64,000 nucleotides of DNA from Pseudomonadota bacterium (GTDB lineage: Bacteria; Pseudomonadota; Gammaproteobacteria; Burkholderiales; Burkholderiaceae_C). A program made the position numbers and the translations under genes. The DNA lies in assembly GCA_021808445.1 (NCBI GenBank), contig JAKBBP010000007.1:28091-92090 (forward strand). Reading direction: 5' to 3'. Positions 45,628-55,016 of the stretch are shown here, piece by piece (position 1 is the stretch's first letter; each line of letters opens with the position of its first letter). The notes beneath the pieces are model-generated. The model saw nothing but the letters and a program-made list of their open reading frames with translations. It was not told the DNA's origin and did no database searches.

Positions 45628-47598
45628 TCAGCGGCCGCGCAGGAACAGCGCGTCGAGCTCGGCCAGGCTCAGCTGGCGCCAGGTGGGGCGCCCGTGGTTG
45701 CACTGGTCGGATCGCTCGGTGACTTCCATGTCGCGAAGCACCGCGTTCATCTCCGCCAGGCTCAGGCGGCGGCCCGCGCGCACGGCGCCGTGGCAGGCCA
45801 TCGTGGCCAGCAGACGGTCGCGACTGCGCTCGAGTCGCTGGCTGCTGCCCACGGCCGCCAGCTCGGCCAGCACCTCACGGACCAGGCGCACCACGTCGCC
45901 ACGGGCGAGCAGCGCGGGTACCGCGCGCACGGCCAGGCTCGACGGGCCGGTGGCCGCGACATCCAGCCCGAGGCGCTGCAGCTCCGCCGCGTAGTCCTCC
46001 GCCGCGCCCATCTCCTCCGCGGTAGCCGCGAAGCCGGCCGGGATCAGCAGCGGCTGCGCCGCCAGGGCCTGTTGCTCGCTGGCCTGCTTCAGGCGCTCGT
46101 ACACGACGCGCTCATGCGCCGCGTGCATGTCCACCACCACGAGGCCGTGCCGGTTCTGCGCGAGGATGTAGATGTCGTGCAGCTGGGCGATCGCATGGCC
46201 CAGCGGCGCATCGTCTGCGCCGGGCGCGGGAGCCTCGACACCGGCGCCGCGATGCGCCTCGGCGACGGGGAAGGGATCGGCCTCGCGCAAGGGTGCGGGG
46301 GCGCTCGGAGCCACGGGCGCGTAGGCGCGCATCAGGCTGCCCAGGGGCAGGGTGTCCTGGCGCGCCTCGGCGCGCAGCCACGGAGCCTGGGAGCGCGGCG
46401 GCAGCCCCGGAGGCGCCCGCGGCGCGTCCCCCGCGCCCGGCTCGGGATCGGAGCGCGCAACGGCGGGGTCGCCGGGGGCTGCGCGAGATCCCAGCGCCGG
46501 TGCCAGCGCCTGCTGCACCGCGTGGCGCACGGCCTGATGCACGGCCTGGGATTCGCGGAATCGAAGCTCGCTCTTGGCCGGATGCACGTTCACGTCCACC
46601 CGGTCGGGGGGCAATTCGAGCAGCAGCACGTACTGGGGCTGCAGCTGACCATGCAGAACGTCCGCATAAGCCGCGCGCACCGCATGGCCGAGCATGCGGT
46701 CGCGCACCCAGCGCCGGTTCACGAACAGCTGCTGGACTTCGGCGCGGGCGCGCGCGGCGGTGGGCCGGCACACGAGCCCGGCCACGCGCAGCGGGCCGAT
46801 GTCGTGGAGCAAGGGCAGCGCGTCCGCGGCGAAGCTCTTTCCCAGCACGTCGGCGATGCGCCGGAGGGGGTCCTCGACCGCCTCCACCCGCAAGGTCTGG
46901 CGCCCGTCCTGCCACAGGGCGAAGGCCACGCGCGGATGGGCCAGCGCGGCGCGGCGCACCATCTCGACACACCAGCCGCCTTCGGTGGCGGCCGATTTGA
47001 GAAAACTGCGGCGCGCGGGGATGTCGTGGAAGAGTCGCCGCAGGTTCACGCAGGTACCCCGCGGAGCGGCCGCGGGCGCCACCGCGTGCACGCGTCCGAC
47101 CTCGGCACGCAGGCTGGCCGCCGGAGCGTCGCCGCGCCGGCTGATGATCTCGAGTTCGCCCACCGCGGCCATCGAGGCCAGCGCCTCGCCGCGGAACCCC
47201 AGGCTTCGCGCCTGCTCCAGGTCGTGCAGCGAGGCGATCTTGCTGGTGGCATGGCGCGCCAGCGCCAGGGGGAGTTCGGCGGCGGCGATGCCGCAGCCGT
47301 CGTCTTCCACGCTCACCAGATCGAGACCGCCTTGCTGGAGGCGCACGGTGATGCGCGTGGCGCCCGAGTCCAGCGCGTTGTCCAGCAACTCGCGAAGGGC
47401 CGAGGCGGGACGCTCCACCACCTCGCCGGCGGCGATCTGGGAGACCAGGGTGTCCGGCAGTGCCCGGATCGGCGCCGGTTGTTCGCTGGCGGCGTAGGGA
47501 CCTGCGCCGTGGAGCCGCCGGCCAGGGGCCTCGCCGCCGTTCACGGCGGCCTCGTCGGAGTGGGTCAGCGGGGCCTGCAGCGGGCCTTCGGAATGCAT
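45628..47598 (-). CDS. mutL: DNA mismatch repair protein MutL with endonuclease motif
   Basis: A 656-residue mismatch-repair ATPase. The GHKL N-terminal half shows [40 protein letters not shown] and [15 protein letters not shown]. The C-terminal half has [12 protein letters not shown] near residue 486, which fits the endonuclease motif DQHA-x2-E-x4-E with Met for Gln. It also has ACHGAVRAG and CNHGRP motifs, as in nicking MutL proteins of bacteria without MutH. ATG 47598 is the earliest start inside the non-overlapping region. It is divergent from dedA across only 49 bases. Confidence 0.95.
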   Translation of the reverse strand: MHSEGPLQAPLTHSDEAAVNGGEAPGRRLHGAGPYAASEQPAPIRALPDTLVSQIAAGEVVERPASALRELLDNALDSGATRITVRLQQGGLDLVSVEDDGCGIAAAELPLALARHATSKIASLHDLEQARSLGFRGEALASMAAVGELEIISRRGDAPAASLRAEVGRVHAVAPAAAPRGTCVNLRRLFHDIPARRSFLKSAATEGGWCVEMVRRAALAHPRVAFALWQDGRQTLRVEAVEDPLRRIADVLGKSFAADALPLLHDIGPLRVAGLVCRPTAARARAEVQQLFVNRRWVRDRMLGHAVRAAYADVLHGQLQPQYVLLLELPPDRVDVNVHPAKSELRFRESQAVHQAVRHAVQQALAPALGSRAAPGDPAVARSDPEPGAGDAPRAPPGLPPRSQAPWLRAEARQDTLPLGSLMRAYAPVAPSAPAPLREADPFPVAEAHRGAGVEAPAPGADDAPLGHAIAQLHDIYILAQNRHGLVVVDMHAAHERVVYERLKQASEQQALAAQPLLIPAGFAATAEEMGAAEDYAAELQRLGLDVAATGPSSLAVRAVPALLARGDVVRLVREVLAELAAVGSSQRLERSRDRLLATMACHGAVRAGRRLSLAEMNAVLRDMEVTERSDQCNHGRPTWRQLSLAELDALFLRGR

Positions 47599-47604
47599 GG
47601 GCCC

Positions 47605-47612
47605 AGTATACT
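47605..47612. promoter_or_regulatory. Palindromic -10-like AGTATACT shared by mutL and dedA
   Basis: The 49-base divergent gap contains AGTATACT, a perfect palindrome that reads TATACT, a good -10 element, on both strands. If used for mutL, transcription would start at or near its ATG (47598), giving a leaderless or nearly leaderless mRNA. No matching -35 was confirmed. Confidence 0.4.
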
Positions 47613-47647
47613 TTCGCGCTTTCGACCCGGGGCGGGCGCCGCGCACG

Positions 47648-48289
47648 ATGCACCAGATCCTAGAGCTGATCCACCTGCTGCTGCATTTCGACGCCGAGCT
47701 GGCCCGCCTGATCGGCGTGTACGGCGCCTGGATCTGGGCGCTGCTGTTCGGAATCGTGTTTCTCGAGACCGGCCTGGTGGTCACCCCTTTCCTGCCCGGG
47801 GACTCCATGTTGTTCGTGGTGGGCGCGCTGTGCGCTTCGGGCCAGTTGCATCTGGGCACGGGACTCGCGCTGCTGTGGGCGGCGGCGGTGCTCGGGGATT
47901 CGCTGAACTACGGCATCGGCAGCGCGGTCGGACACCGGGTGTTCTCGTGGCAGCACAGCCGCTGGTTCCATCGCCGCGCCTTCGACCGCGCGCACGCCTT
48001 CTACGAGCGCTACGGCGGCATCACCGTGGTCAGCGCACGATTCATTCCCATCGTTCGCACCTTCGCACCCTTCGTCGCGGGTGTGGCGCGCATGTCCTAC
48101 GCGCGATTCCTGGGCTTCAATGCCTTTGGCGCGGCCCTCTGGGTGGGGCTGCTGATGGGGGCCGGATACGCCTTCGGCAACCTGCCGTGGGTACGCGCGC
48201 ACCTGCCGGCGATGAGCCTGGCGGTGGTGGTGGTGTCGCTGCTGCCCCTGGGCCTGGGCTGGCTGCGCGCCCGCGCCCGTCGCGCCTGA
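47648..48289 (+). CDS. DedA family membrane protein
   Basis: A 213-residue inner-membrane protein of the DedA/VTT family with five or six hydrophobic segments. Family motifs are FLETGLVVTPFLPGDSMLFV, the loop FERYGGITVV-type segment (FYERYGGITVVSARFIPIVR) and TFAPFVAGVARMSYARFLGFN. DedA proteins affect membrane potential and lipid-carrier flipping (undecaprenyl phosphate) and confer alkaline or drug tolerance. ATG 47648 gives the family N-terminus. The frame also opens at 47597, within the mutL start. Confidence 0.94.
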   Translation: MHQILELIHLLLHFDAELARLIGVYGAWIWALLFGIVFLETGLVVTPFLPGDSMLFVVGALCASGQLHLGTGLALLWAAAVLGDSLNYGIGSAVGHRVFSWQHSRWFHRRAFDRAHAFYERYGGITVVSARFIPIVRTFAPFVAGVARMSYARFLGFNAFGAALWVGLLMGAGYAFGNLPWVRAHLPAMSLAVVVVSLLPLGLGWLRARARRA

Positions 48290-48321
48290 TCCGCCGGCGC
48301 TGGCCGGCCGCGGGCGCGACT

Positions 48322-49680
48322 TCACACCATCGTGCGGTGCCGTGCCAGCGGCGGGCGGGTGTGGAGGTAGTCGCGGATGCCCTCGAGAATCGCCCGCGCA
48401 ACCTTGCGGCGATAGGCCGGTGTCTGCAGCCGCGCCTCCTCCTCCGGATTGCTGATGAAGGCGGTCTCCACCAGCATCGACGGCACCGTGGGGGACTTGA
48501 GCACCACGAAGCCGGCCTGCTGGACCTGGCGCGAGTGCAGATGCACGATGGACCCCATGCGACGCAGGGTGGGGCCGGCCATCTTCAGGCTGGCGTCGAT
48601 CTGCGCGGTGGTCGACATGTCGAGCATGACCTTGGCGACCTGGTAGTCGTGGGCCTGGATGTCGATGCCCCCGATCGCGTCGGCGGCGTTCTCGCGCTGG
48701 GCCATGAGCCGGGCCTCAACGCTCGAGGCGCCTCCCTCGGACAGGCAGAACACCGAGGCGCCGCGCGCCTGCGGTGTGTACCAGCCGTCGGCATGGATGG
48801 ACGTGAACAGGTCGGCGTTGGCCCGCTGGGCCTTTTCCACGCGCATCCAGAGGGGCACGAAAAAGTCGCTGTCGCGGGTCATGCCCACGCGCATGTTCGG
48901 GGTGCGCTGCACCATTTCCCGCAATTCGTGCCCGATCAGCAGCACCATGTCCTTCTCGTGCACGCCGCTGGGACCCGTGGCGCCCGGATCCTCGCCACCA
49001 TGGCCGGGATCGATCATCAACAGCACGCTGCGCTCCGGGCGGCGGTCGCGACGTGGGGGATCCTGCCGGGCCATGGTTGGCGGGCGCTGCGCCTGCGAGC
49101 GTGCCACCCCGGGCCCATCGGAGGCCTCGGGCGCATCCAGGCTGGAGCGATGTTGCTGCAGCCATTCGCCCAGCGTGTCCTCGCGCGGCCGGGTGAGCGA
49201 GGTGGGCTCGGCCGTGGCGCGCCGCGGCTGCTGCTTCGCCAGCGCCAGCAGGGAGTCGGGACCCATCGGGTACAGATCGAAGACCAGTCGGTTGCGATAG
49301 GCGGCCACCGGGGGCAGGCTGAACACCTGAGGGTGCACCGGCTGTTTCAGGTCCAGCACCAGGCGCACAACGTCGGGAGCGAACTGCGCCACGCGCACAT
49401 CGCGGATGAAAGGGTCGTCCGGGCGGATCTTGCCGACCAGCTCGCGCAGTTGGGGGTCCAGGTTCAGGCCCTTCACGTCCACCACCAGGCGCGGCGGATC
49501 GGGCACCAGGAAATGGCTGGCGCTGAGTGCCTGGTCGGATTCCAGCGTGACCCGGGTGTACTCGGGGGCCGGCCACACGCGCACCGCCACGATGGTCGCG
49601 CCGCGGGCGATGCCCGGCGCGCTCAGCAGCAAGGCGATGCTGGAACTCTGATACAGGAACCTGCGACGGTTTACGGTCAT
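48322..49680 (-). CDS. amiC: N-acetylmuramoyl-L-alanine amidase (AmiC type)
   Basis: A 452-residue periplasmic murein hydrolase used in cell separation. A Tat-like signal (NRRRFLYQSSSIALLL) precedes an AMIN domain (about residues 30-150) and, after a Pro/Arg-rich linker, an Amidase_3 catalytic domain. The Zn/catalytic elements are MIDPGHGGEDPGA, the EKDMVL Glu, SIHADGW and VETAFISNPEEE. It is downstream of tsaE on the same strand, 43 bases apart, a conserved pairing. Activation by EnvC/NlpD-type proteins is expected. Confidence 0.96.
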   Translation of the reverse strand: MTVNRRRFLYQSSSIALLLSAPGIARGATIVAVRVWPAPEYTRVTLESDQALSASHFLVPDPPRLVVDVKGLNLDPQLRELVGKIRPDDPFIRDVRVAQFAPDVVRLVLDLKQPVHPQVFSLPPVAAYRNRLVFDLYPMGPDSLLALAKQQPRRATAEPTSLTRPREDTLGEWLQQHRSSLDAPEASDGPGVARSQAQRPPTMARQDPPRRDRRPERSVLLMIDPGHGGEDPGATGPSGVHEKDMVLLIGHELREMVQRTPNMRVGMTRDSDFFVPLWMRVEKAQRANADLFTSIHADGWYTPQARGASVFCLSEGGASSVEARLMAQRENAADAIGGIDIQAHDYQVAKVMLDMSTTAQIDASLKMAGPTLRRMGSIVHLHSRQVQQAGFVVLKSPTVPSMLVETAFISNPEEEARLQTPAYRRKVARAILEGIRDYLHTRPPLARHRTMV

Positions 49681-49723
49681 GTCGGGCTCTCCCTAGCGCG
49701 GCGCGCCAGGCAGACCCGGCGCG

Positions 49724-50245
49724 TCATCCGGCGTGCGCCTGCGCGCCCGCCCAGCCTTCGATCACGGCGTCCCCGGCGGGGCTGCCGCCTTGCAACCACA
49801 GCTCGCGGGAATCGCCCCGCGTGGCGATGCGAATGTCCAGATCCGCCCTCGGCAAGCCCGGCGCCCTTTCGGGCCACTCGACGAAACACAGGGATCGGCC
49901 GTCGAGCACATCCCCCAGGCCGGCATCCAGCCATTCCTCGGACGATGAAAATCGATACAGATCAATATGATAGGCCGTAATCTGGACAGACCGCTTCAAT
50001 TCTAGGTCAAGTTTTTCCAGGCTGTAGGGTTCTACCAACGCATAACTGGGGCTTTTGATGCGCCCAGCCACTCCCAGGGCCCTCAGGGTTGCGCGCACCA
50101 GTGTGGTCTTGCCGGCGCCGAGCTCGCCATGCAGGGTGATCAGCAGCGGGGGCAGGCCGCGTGCGCGCAGCGCCCGGCCCAGCTCGGCACCCAGCTGCGA
50201 GGTGGCGGAATCGTCGGCGCAGTGTCGGTGGAGGATTGCGGTCAT
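49724..50245 (-). CDS. tsaE: tRNA threonylcarbamoyladenosine biosynthesis ATPase TsaE
   Basis: A 173-residue P-loop ATPase of the t6A pathway (Walker A HGELGAGKTTLVRATL near residue 40; SPSYALVEPY; FVEWPERAPGLPRADLDI). The central segment after ALVEPYSLEKLD is longer than usual and lies in a short AT-rich patch (about 49943-50058). ATG 50245 was chosen over the open upstream frame. It is divergent from queG and precedes amiC; both links are typical. Confidence 0.95.
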   Translation of the reverse strand: MTAILHRHCADDSATSQLGAELGRALRARGLPPLLITLHGELGAGKTTLVRATLRALGVAGRIKSPSYALVEPYSLEKLDLELKRSVQITAYHIDLYRFSSSEEWLDAGLGDVLDGRSLCFVEWPERAPGLPRADLDIRIATRGDSRELWLQGGSPAGDAVIEGWAGAQAHAG

Positions 50246-50300
50246 GGACTCGGGCGTGGGGAATGGGACGCGCACCGCGCGTATTGCGTAGCATGCCGGC

Positions 50301-51470
50301 ATGGCCCCCGAGCATGCACATCCGGCCCCGGCGCATGGTTTCGACGGCGCGGGGCTGCTGCGCGACATCCGCGAGCGCGCGCAGGCGCTGGGATTGTCCC
50401 AGATCGCCGTCAGCGACCTGCAGCTTGGCGATACCGAGGCGCGCCTGGCGAGCTGGCTGGAGCAGGGCATGCATGGAACCATGGACTACATGGCCCGTCA
50501 TGGCATGGCGCGCGCGCGGCCTTCGGAATGGCTCCCCGGCACGCTTCGGGTGATCACCGCGCGCCTGGATTACCTGCCAACGCAGGCGCCGCCGGGCTGG
50601 CGGGCGATCGAATGGCAGCGCCTGGGGCAGCCGCAGCAGGCCGTGGTGTCGCTGTACGCCCGCGGCCGGGATTACCACCGTGTGCTGCGCCAGCGCCTGG
50701 CACGCCTGGCGGAGTTCATCGCCCAGCGGGCGCAGCCGCGGGTGCTGCGCGCCTTCACCGATTCCGCGCCGGTGCCCGAGGTGGCGCTGGCCGCGCGCGC
50801 CGGCCTGGGCTGGCGCGGCAAGCACAGCCTGCTGCTGCACCGGGACGCCGGCTCGATGTTCTTCCTGGGCGAGATCTACACCGACCTGGACCTGCCGGCG
50901 GACGCACCGCTGCAGGGGCATTGCGGAAGCTGCACGCGCTGCATCGACGTCTGTCCCACGCGCGCCATCGTGCGGCCCTACGTGGTCGACGCGCGTCGAT
51001 GCATCTCCTACCTGAGCATCGAGCTCGACGGGCCCATTCCCGAGGCCCTGCGCGCGCCCATGGGCAACCGCGTGTACGGCTGCGACGACTGTCAGCTGAT
51101 CTGTCCGTGGAACCGCTGGGCGCGCCGCTCGCCGCTGCCGGATTTCCTTCCCCGCAATGACCTCGACCAGGCCTCCCTGCTGGAGCTGTGGGCCTGGGAC
51201 CAGAGCGCATTCGAAACCCGCACCGAAGGAAGCGCGATCCGCCGCATCGGCTACCAGCGCTGGCGGCGCAACCTGGCGGTCGCGCTGGGCAATGCGCGCC
51301 GCGGGCTGGCGCCCGGCGATGCCCTGCAGGGGCGGCTCGAAGCCGCCTTGCGCGCGGCCTTGCCGGCGGCTGGCGCACTGGTCGCCGAGCATGTGCAGTG
51401 GGCGCTGGAACAGGAGCCGGGCGGCGACGCAGGCTCCCCAGCGAAGGCGGGGACTCCCGGCAGCCCGTAG
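50301..51470 (+). CDS. queG: Epoxyqueuosine reductase QueG
   Basis: A 389-residue iron-sulfur and cobalamin enzyme making queuosine in tRNA. Two 4Fe-4S clusters are provided by CGSCTRCIDVCPTRAI and by CDDCQLICPWNRWA. The N-terminal domain includes SWLEQGMHGTMDYMARH and LAARAGLGWRGKHSLLLH, as in the cobalamin-dependent reductase fold. A C-terminal HEAT-like region (LAVALGNARRG) follows. Divergent from tsaE and followed by ogt. Confidence 0.97.
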   Translation: MAPEHAHPAPAHGFDGAGLLRDIRERAQALGLSQIAVSDLQLGDTEARLASWLEQGMHGTMDYMARHGMARARPSEWLPGTLRVITARLDYLPTQAPPGWRAIEWQRLGQPQQAVVSLYARGRDYHRVLRQRLARLAEFIAQRAQPRVLRAFTDSAPVPEVALAARAGLGWRGKHSLLLHRDAGSMFFLGEIYTDLDLPADAPLQGHCGSCTRCIDVCPTRAIVRPYVVDARRCISYLSIELDGPIPEALRAPMGNRVYGCDDCQLICPWNRWARRSPLPDFLPRNDLDQASLLELWAWDQSAFETRTEGSAIRRIGYQRWRRNLAVALGNARRGLAPGDALQGRLEAALRAALPAAGALVAEHVQWALEQEPGGDAGSPAKAGTPGSP

Positions 51471-51479
51471 CATGGGGCC

Positions 51480-52019
51480 ATGATGTCCCTGCCGCCTGAT
51501 TCGCGCCCGGGCCCCGAGCCCTGGGACGCCGTGCTGGAGCTTCCCTTCGGTCGCCTTGGCGTGCGTTGCAGCGAGGATGCGCTGCAGTACACGGAGTACC
51601 TGGTCGGCCCCGTCGTGGCCGCTGAGGTCGCGCCCGCGCGAACTCCGCTGCTGCGCGAGTTGCGGGCGCAACTGCAGGCCTATTGCCGCGATCCGGGCCT
51701 GCGCCTCGACGTTCCACTGGCCGTTCGGGGCAGCGACTTCCAGCGCCGCGTCTGGTCCGCCCTGTGCGAGATTCCCGTGGGCCGCATGCGCAGCTACGGC
51801 GATCTGGCGCGCGAGCTGGGCAGCGCGGCGCGCGCGGTCGGCCAGGCCTGCGGCGCCAATCCCTTCGCCCCGCTGGTGCCCTGCCATCGCGTGGTCGGCG
51901 TCTCGGGTCTGGGTGGATTCGCCCATTCGACGGATGCGGGCGGCGAATTGTTGCGCATCAAGCGCTGGTTGCTGTGCCACGAAGGCGCGCTGCCGGCGCC
52001 GGTCCTGTTCGATGCCTGA
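51480..52019 (+). CDS. ogt: Methylated-DNA--protein-cysteine methyltransferase
   Basis: A 179-residue suicide DNA-repair protein that removes O6-methyl groups from guanine. The active-site motif PCHRVVG has Cys135. Upstream are FQRRVWSALCEIPVGRMRSYGDLA and the Asn-hinge CGANPFAPLVPC. The N-terminal domain is short. Its last bases overlap the xerD start (ATG 52012) by eight. Named ogt by family; ada-type regulators are absent here. Confidence 0.93.
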   Translation: MMSLPPDSRPGPEPWDAVLELPFGRLGVRCSEDALQYTEYLVGPVVAAEVAPARTPLLRELRAQLQAYCRDPGLRLDVPLAVRGSDFQRRVWSALCEIPVGRMRSYGDLARELGSAARAVGQACGANPFAPLVPCHRVVGVSGLGGFAHSTDAGGELLRIKRWLLCHEGALPAPVLFDA

Positions 52020-53010
52020 GACCCCGTCCCCGCCGTCGGCCCCCGCGCGCCGCGGGCGCCCTCGTGCCAGCGACGCCTGGCCGCCGCCTCCAGGCACCTG
52101 CCAGGTGGCCATCGACGCCTTCTGCGATGCGCTGTGGCTGGAGCAGGGACTGGCTGCCAACACCCTGGCCGCCTATCGGGGCGATCTGGCCCTGTTCGCA
52201 CGCTGGCTGGCCAGCACCGGGCGCTGCGGCCTGGAGCAGGTGGGCGAGGCCGAGGTGATGGCCTACCTGGCCGCGCGTTTCGCCGGCAGCAAGGCCAGCG
52301 CGTCGAATCGCCGCCTGGTGGCGCTGCGACGGTTTTACGCATGGCTGGTGCGCGAGGGCCGGCGTGCCGACGACCCGACACTCAAGCTCGAGCGGGCGCG
52401 CCAGCCGGTCCGGCGGCCCTCGACCCTCAGCGAGTCCCAGGTCGAGGCGCTGCTCGAGGCGCCGGAGCTCGACCAGGCCCTGGGGCTGCGCGATCGCGCG
52501 ATGCTCGAGCTGCTGTATGCCAGCGGTCTGCGGGTGAGCGAACTGGTGGGGCTGCGCATCGCCGATCTCAGCCTGGACGAGGGAGTGGTGCGGGTGCTGC
52601 GGGGAAAGGGTGGCAAGGATCGCCTGGTGCCCTTCGGCGAGCAGGCCGCGCAATGGCTGCGGCGCTACCTGGATGCCGCGCGCGGCGAGCTGCTGCACGG
52701 AGCCCCCAGCGATTTCGTGTTCGTCACGGCGCGCAGCGCCGGGCGCGGACGTGCAGCCTCGGTGGGCATGACCCGCCAGATGTTCTGGACCCGCCTGCGT
52801 GCGCTGGCGCTGCGCGCGGGCATCGACTCGCCCTTGTCGCCCCATACGCTGCGCCACGCCTTCGCCACGCATCTGCTGGATCACGGCGCCGACCTGCGCG
52901 TGGTGCAACTCCTGCTGGGTCATGCGGACATTTCCACCACCCAGATCTACACCCACGTGGCGCGCGAGCGTCTGCGTCAGCTGCATGCGCGTCACCACCC
53001 TCGGGCCTGA
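52012..53010 (+). CDS. xerD: Site-specific tyrosine recombinase XerD
   Basis: A 332-residue tyrosine recombinase acting with XerC on dif to resolve chromosome dimers. Catalytic residues are visible: Arg in LYASGLRVSELVGL, Lys in GKGGKDRLVPFG, HTLRHAFATHLL, GHADIS and the nucleophile Tyr in TTQIYTHVARERL. The first 24 residues are a Pro/Arg-rich extension. It overlaps ogt by eight bases. XerC would also fit the motifs, but the RGKGGKDRLVPFGEQA segment and length suit XerD better. Confidence 0.9.
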   Translation: MPETPSPPSAPARRGRPRASDAWPPPPGTCQVAIDAFCDALWLEQGLAANTLAAYRGDLALFARWLASTGRCGLEQVGEAEVMAYLAARFAGSKASASNRRLVALRRFYAWLVREGRRADDPTLKLERARQPVRRPSTLSESQVEALLEAPELDQALGLRDRAMLELLYASGLRVSELVGLRIADLSLDEGVVRVLRGKGGKDRLVPFGEQAAQWLRRYLDAARGELLHGAPSDFVFVTARSAGRGRAASVGMTRQMFWTRLRALALRAGIDSPLSPHTLRHAFATHLLDHGADLRVVQLLLGHADISTTQIYTHVARERLRQLHARHHPRA

Positions 53011-53058
53011 GCCCGTCGCGGGCGCGCTTCGCTCCCGATTCCCGTAGCCGAGGCCACG

Positions 53059-53661
53059 ATGCTCCCCAGCCATGACTTCTGGTCCACGCTGATCCTGTTG
53101 CTGCTGATCCTGGACCCTTTCGGCAACATGCCGGTGTTCCTGGCCGTCACGCGCGAGCTGCCGCCGCGTCGACGAGCCTGGGTCACGCTGCGCGAGAGCC
53201 TCATCGCCTACCTGGTGCTGCTGGCCTTCATGGCCGGAGGTCGTGGCTTTCTCGAACTGCTGGGCCTGCGCCAGGCCTCGCTGGAAGTGGCCGGTGGGGT
53301 GATCCTGCTGCTGGTGGCCATCAAGATGATCTTTTCGGGCTCCGAGGCCATGTTCGGCCAGGGAGAACAGCGTGAGCCGCTGATCTTCCCCCTGGCGGTT
53401 CCGCTGCTGGCGGGCCCTTCGGCGCTGGCCGCGGTGTTGTTGCTCAGCTCCGCGGACCCCGGCGCCGTTGCGCTGCGCGTGGGCGCGCTCTCCGCGGCGA
53501 TGGGCATCACCACGGGGCTGCTGCTGCTGGCCGAGCAGATGTTCCAGCGACTGGGGGATGCGGTGATGCGCGCCGCCGAGAAGCTCATGGGCCTGATCGT
53601 CTCGGCCATCGCGGTGAACATGCTGCTCGAAGGCCTGCGCAGCTACTTCCTGATGCGCTGA
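53059..53661 (+). CDS. MarC family integral membrane protein
   Basis: A 200-residue protein with six hydrophobic segments, typical of the MarC/UPF0056 family (LLILDPFGNMPVFLAV, VAIKMIF, FPLAVPLLAGPSALAAVLLL, GLIVSAIAVNMLLEGLR). The biological role of MarC proteins is uncertain; an early link to multiple antibiotic resistance was not supported. The gene starts 48 bases after xerD and ends ten bases before a convergent gene. Confidence 0.92.
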   Translation: MLPSHDFWSTLILLLLILDPFGNMPVFLAVTRELPPRRRAWVTLRESLIAYLVLLAFMAGGRGFLELLGLRQASLEVAGGVILLLVAIKMIFSGSEAMFGQGEQREPLIFPLAVPLLAGPSALAAVLLLSSADPGAVALRVGALSAAMGITTGLLLLAEQMFQRLGDAVMRAAEKLMGLIVSAIAVNMLLEGLRSYFLMR

Positions 53662-53671
53662 GCCCGCGCCC

Positions 53672-54853
53672 TCAGCAGGCTTCGAACACGCCTCCGGCGT
53701 CATGCGCGCCGCCGTAGGGGGCGGTTCCGTAGAGGTGTCCCCCGGCGCCCTGCACCAGGTTGCCCGAGGGAACGGAGACGTCGGTCCTGCCGAATGCGTG
53801 CAGCACCGAGGCAAGGCCGTCCGGGGCATCCAGTGCCAGCAGCGCGCCGTCGCCATGCGCCGCGCCGAGGCTGCTGGTGAACACCAGCCGGCCCTGGGTG
53901 TCCTGCAAGGGCAGCGACAGCGGCTGGGCGCCGTCCTCGCCGCCGCTGAAAGAGTGCAGCACCCGTAAATCCCCGTCGGAGGTGGTGGCGAACAAGCAGC
54001 CGCCATTGAGCGGGCCGCCGGCGTAGCCGGTGCCGGACAGTCGGCCGTCGTGCAGTCGGGTCAGGCCGGCCATCGGCAGACTGCAGTCTTGCTGGCCGCG
54101 CAGCGATACCAGCACGCGCTGCTCCGAGGTGTCGGGCGCGTAGACGAACACGCCGCCGGATCCGGAGCTGCCACCGTCCATGCCGACACCGTAGAGCCTT
54201 CCATCGTCGGTCTGCACCATCGGTCCCACCGGGTGGTGCAGGTCCCCGGCGGACCCGAAGCCATGCAGCAGCTCGAAGCCCCCGGTCCCCGTGATGCGGT
54301 ACAGCACGCCCTGCTCGTCCACTCCGCCCTGCAGCGTGGTGCCGTACAGCGTTCCGTCGCGCGCCACCAGCGGAGGCGCCTCGGGGTGCGCGCCATCGGC
54401 GCCGGCGAAGGCATGCAGCACGGTGAGCGCGCCGGAGGTCTCGAGGCGGTAGACGATGCCCAGGCCATGGGCGCCGCCGGCGTGGGTGGTGCCGTACAGC
54501 CGGCCGTCGGGCCCGGCCACGGGCGGCGTCGTCGGCTCGGCGCCGTCCGCGGCGCCGCCCGCGAAGTCGTGCAGAATGGACTCGGTGCCATCGGGGGCCA
54601 GCTCGAACAGCGTGCCCGAGCCGTGCGCACCTCCACCCGTGGTCACGCCGAACAGATGGCCGTCGACCCCCAGCAGCAGGCCGTCGCCGGGGCGGGTGCC
54701 GTCGACGCCGTCGGGGGCGAAGGCATGCAGCGCCCGCACGCCGCAGGTGGCCTGCGGTGCGGCAGGCGGCAGGGCAGCGCTCGCAGCGGCGAGGGCGGCG
54801 AGGGGGCAGGCCGCCGCTTGGGCGAACAGCGCGCGTAGCAGGGTTTGGGGCAT
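53672..54853 (-). CDS. Secreted GloVer-repeat beta-propeller protein
   Basis: A 393-residue protein of tandem repeats about 50 residues long, each with a core like LYGTT-GG-G-G-LF-L followed by VLHAF (HLFGVTTGGGAHGSGTLFEL, RLYGTTHAGGAHGLGIVYRL, TLYGTTLQGGVDEQGVLYRI and others). Seven copies suggest a seven-bladed propeller of the choice-of-anchor GloVer type. A signal peptide of about 34 residues precedes the mature protein. The only Cys near its N-terminus is Cys37 and the last residue is Cys393, which could be joined by a disulfide to close the ring. The frame also opens at 54958 upstream. Function unknown; probably exported. Confidence 0.75.
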   Translation of the reverse strand: MPQTLLRALFAQAAACPLAALAAASAALPPAAPQATCGVRALHAFAPDGVDGTRPGDGLLLGVDGHLFGVTTGGGAHGSGTLFELAPDGTESILHDFAGGAADGAEPTTPPVAGPDGRLYGTTHAGGAHGLGIVYRLETSGALTVLHAFAGADGAHPEAPPLVARDGTLYGTTLQGGVDEQGVLYRITGTGGFELLHGFGSAGDLHHPVGPMVQTDDGRLYGVGMDGGSSGSGGVFVYAPDTSEQRVLVSLRGQQDCSLPMAGLTRLHDGRLSGTGYAGGPLNGGCLFATTSDGDLRVLHSFSGGEDGAQPLSLPLQDTQGRLVFTSSLGAAHGDGALLALDAPDGLASVLHAFGRTDVSVPSGNLVQGAGGHLYGTAPYGGAHDAGGVFEAC

Positions 54854-55016
54854 GGGGAGTGTCCTTCCGCGTGCAAGACGCATCGAGCGCGACGCGACAT
54901 TGCGCCGCCAGGCGCATCTGACCATGCCGGGATCCTCGCCCGCAGGAGTCGGCTCCAAACCCCTGTCGCGACCGGGGGGGCCGCAGCGCGCGCCCTGGGG
55001 CGGGCTCAGCGCGGGC

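Noticed and set aside
44884..49980. 1,698-residue plus-strand frame across miaA, mutL and amiC
   Set aside because: Antisense to three well-supported genes and rich in Arg/Gly; an artefact of high GC.
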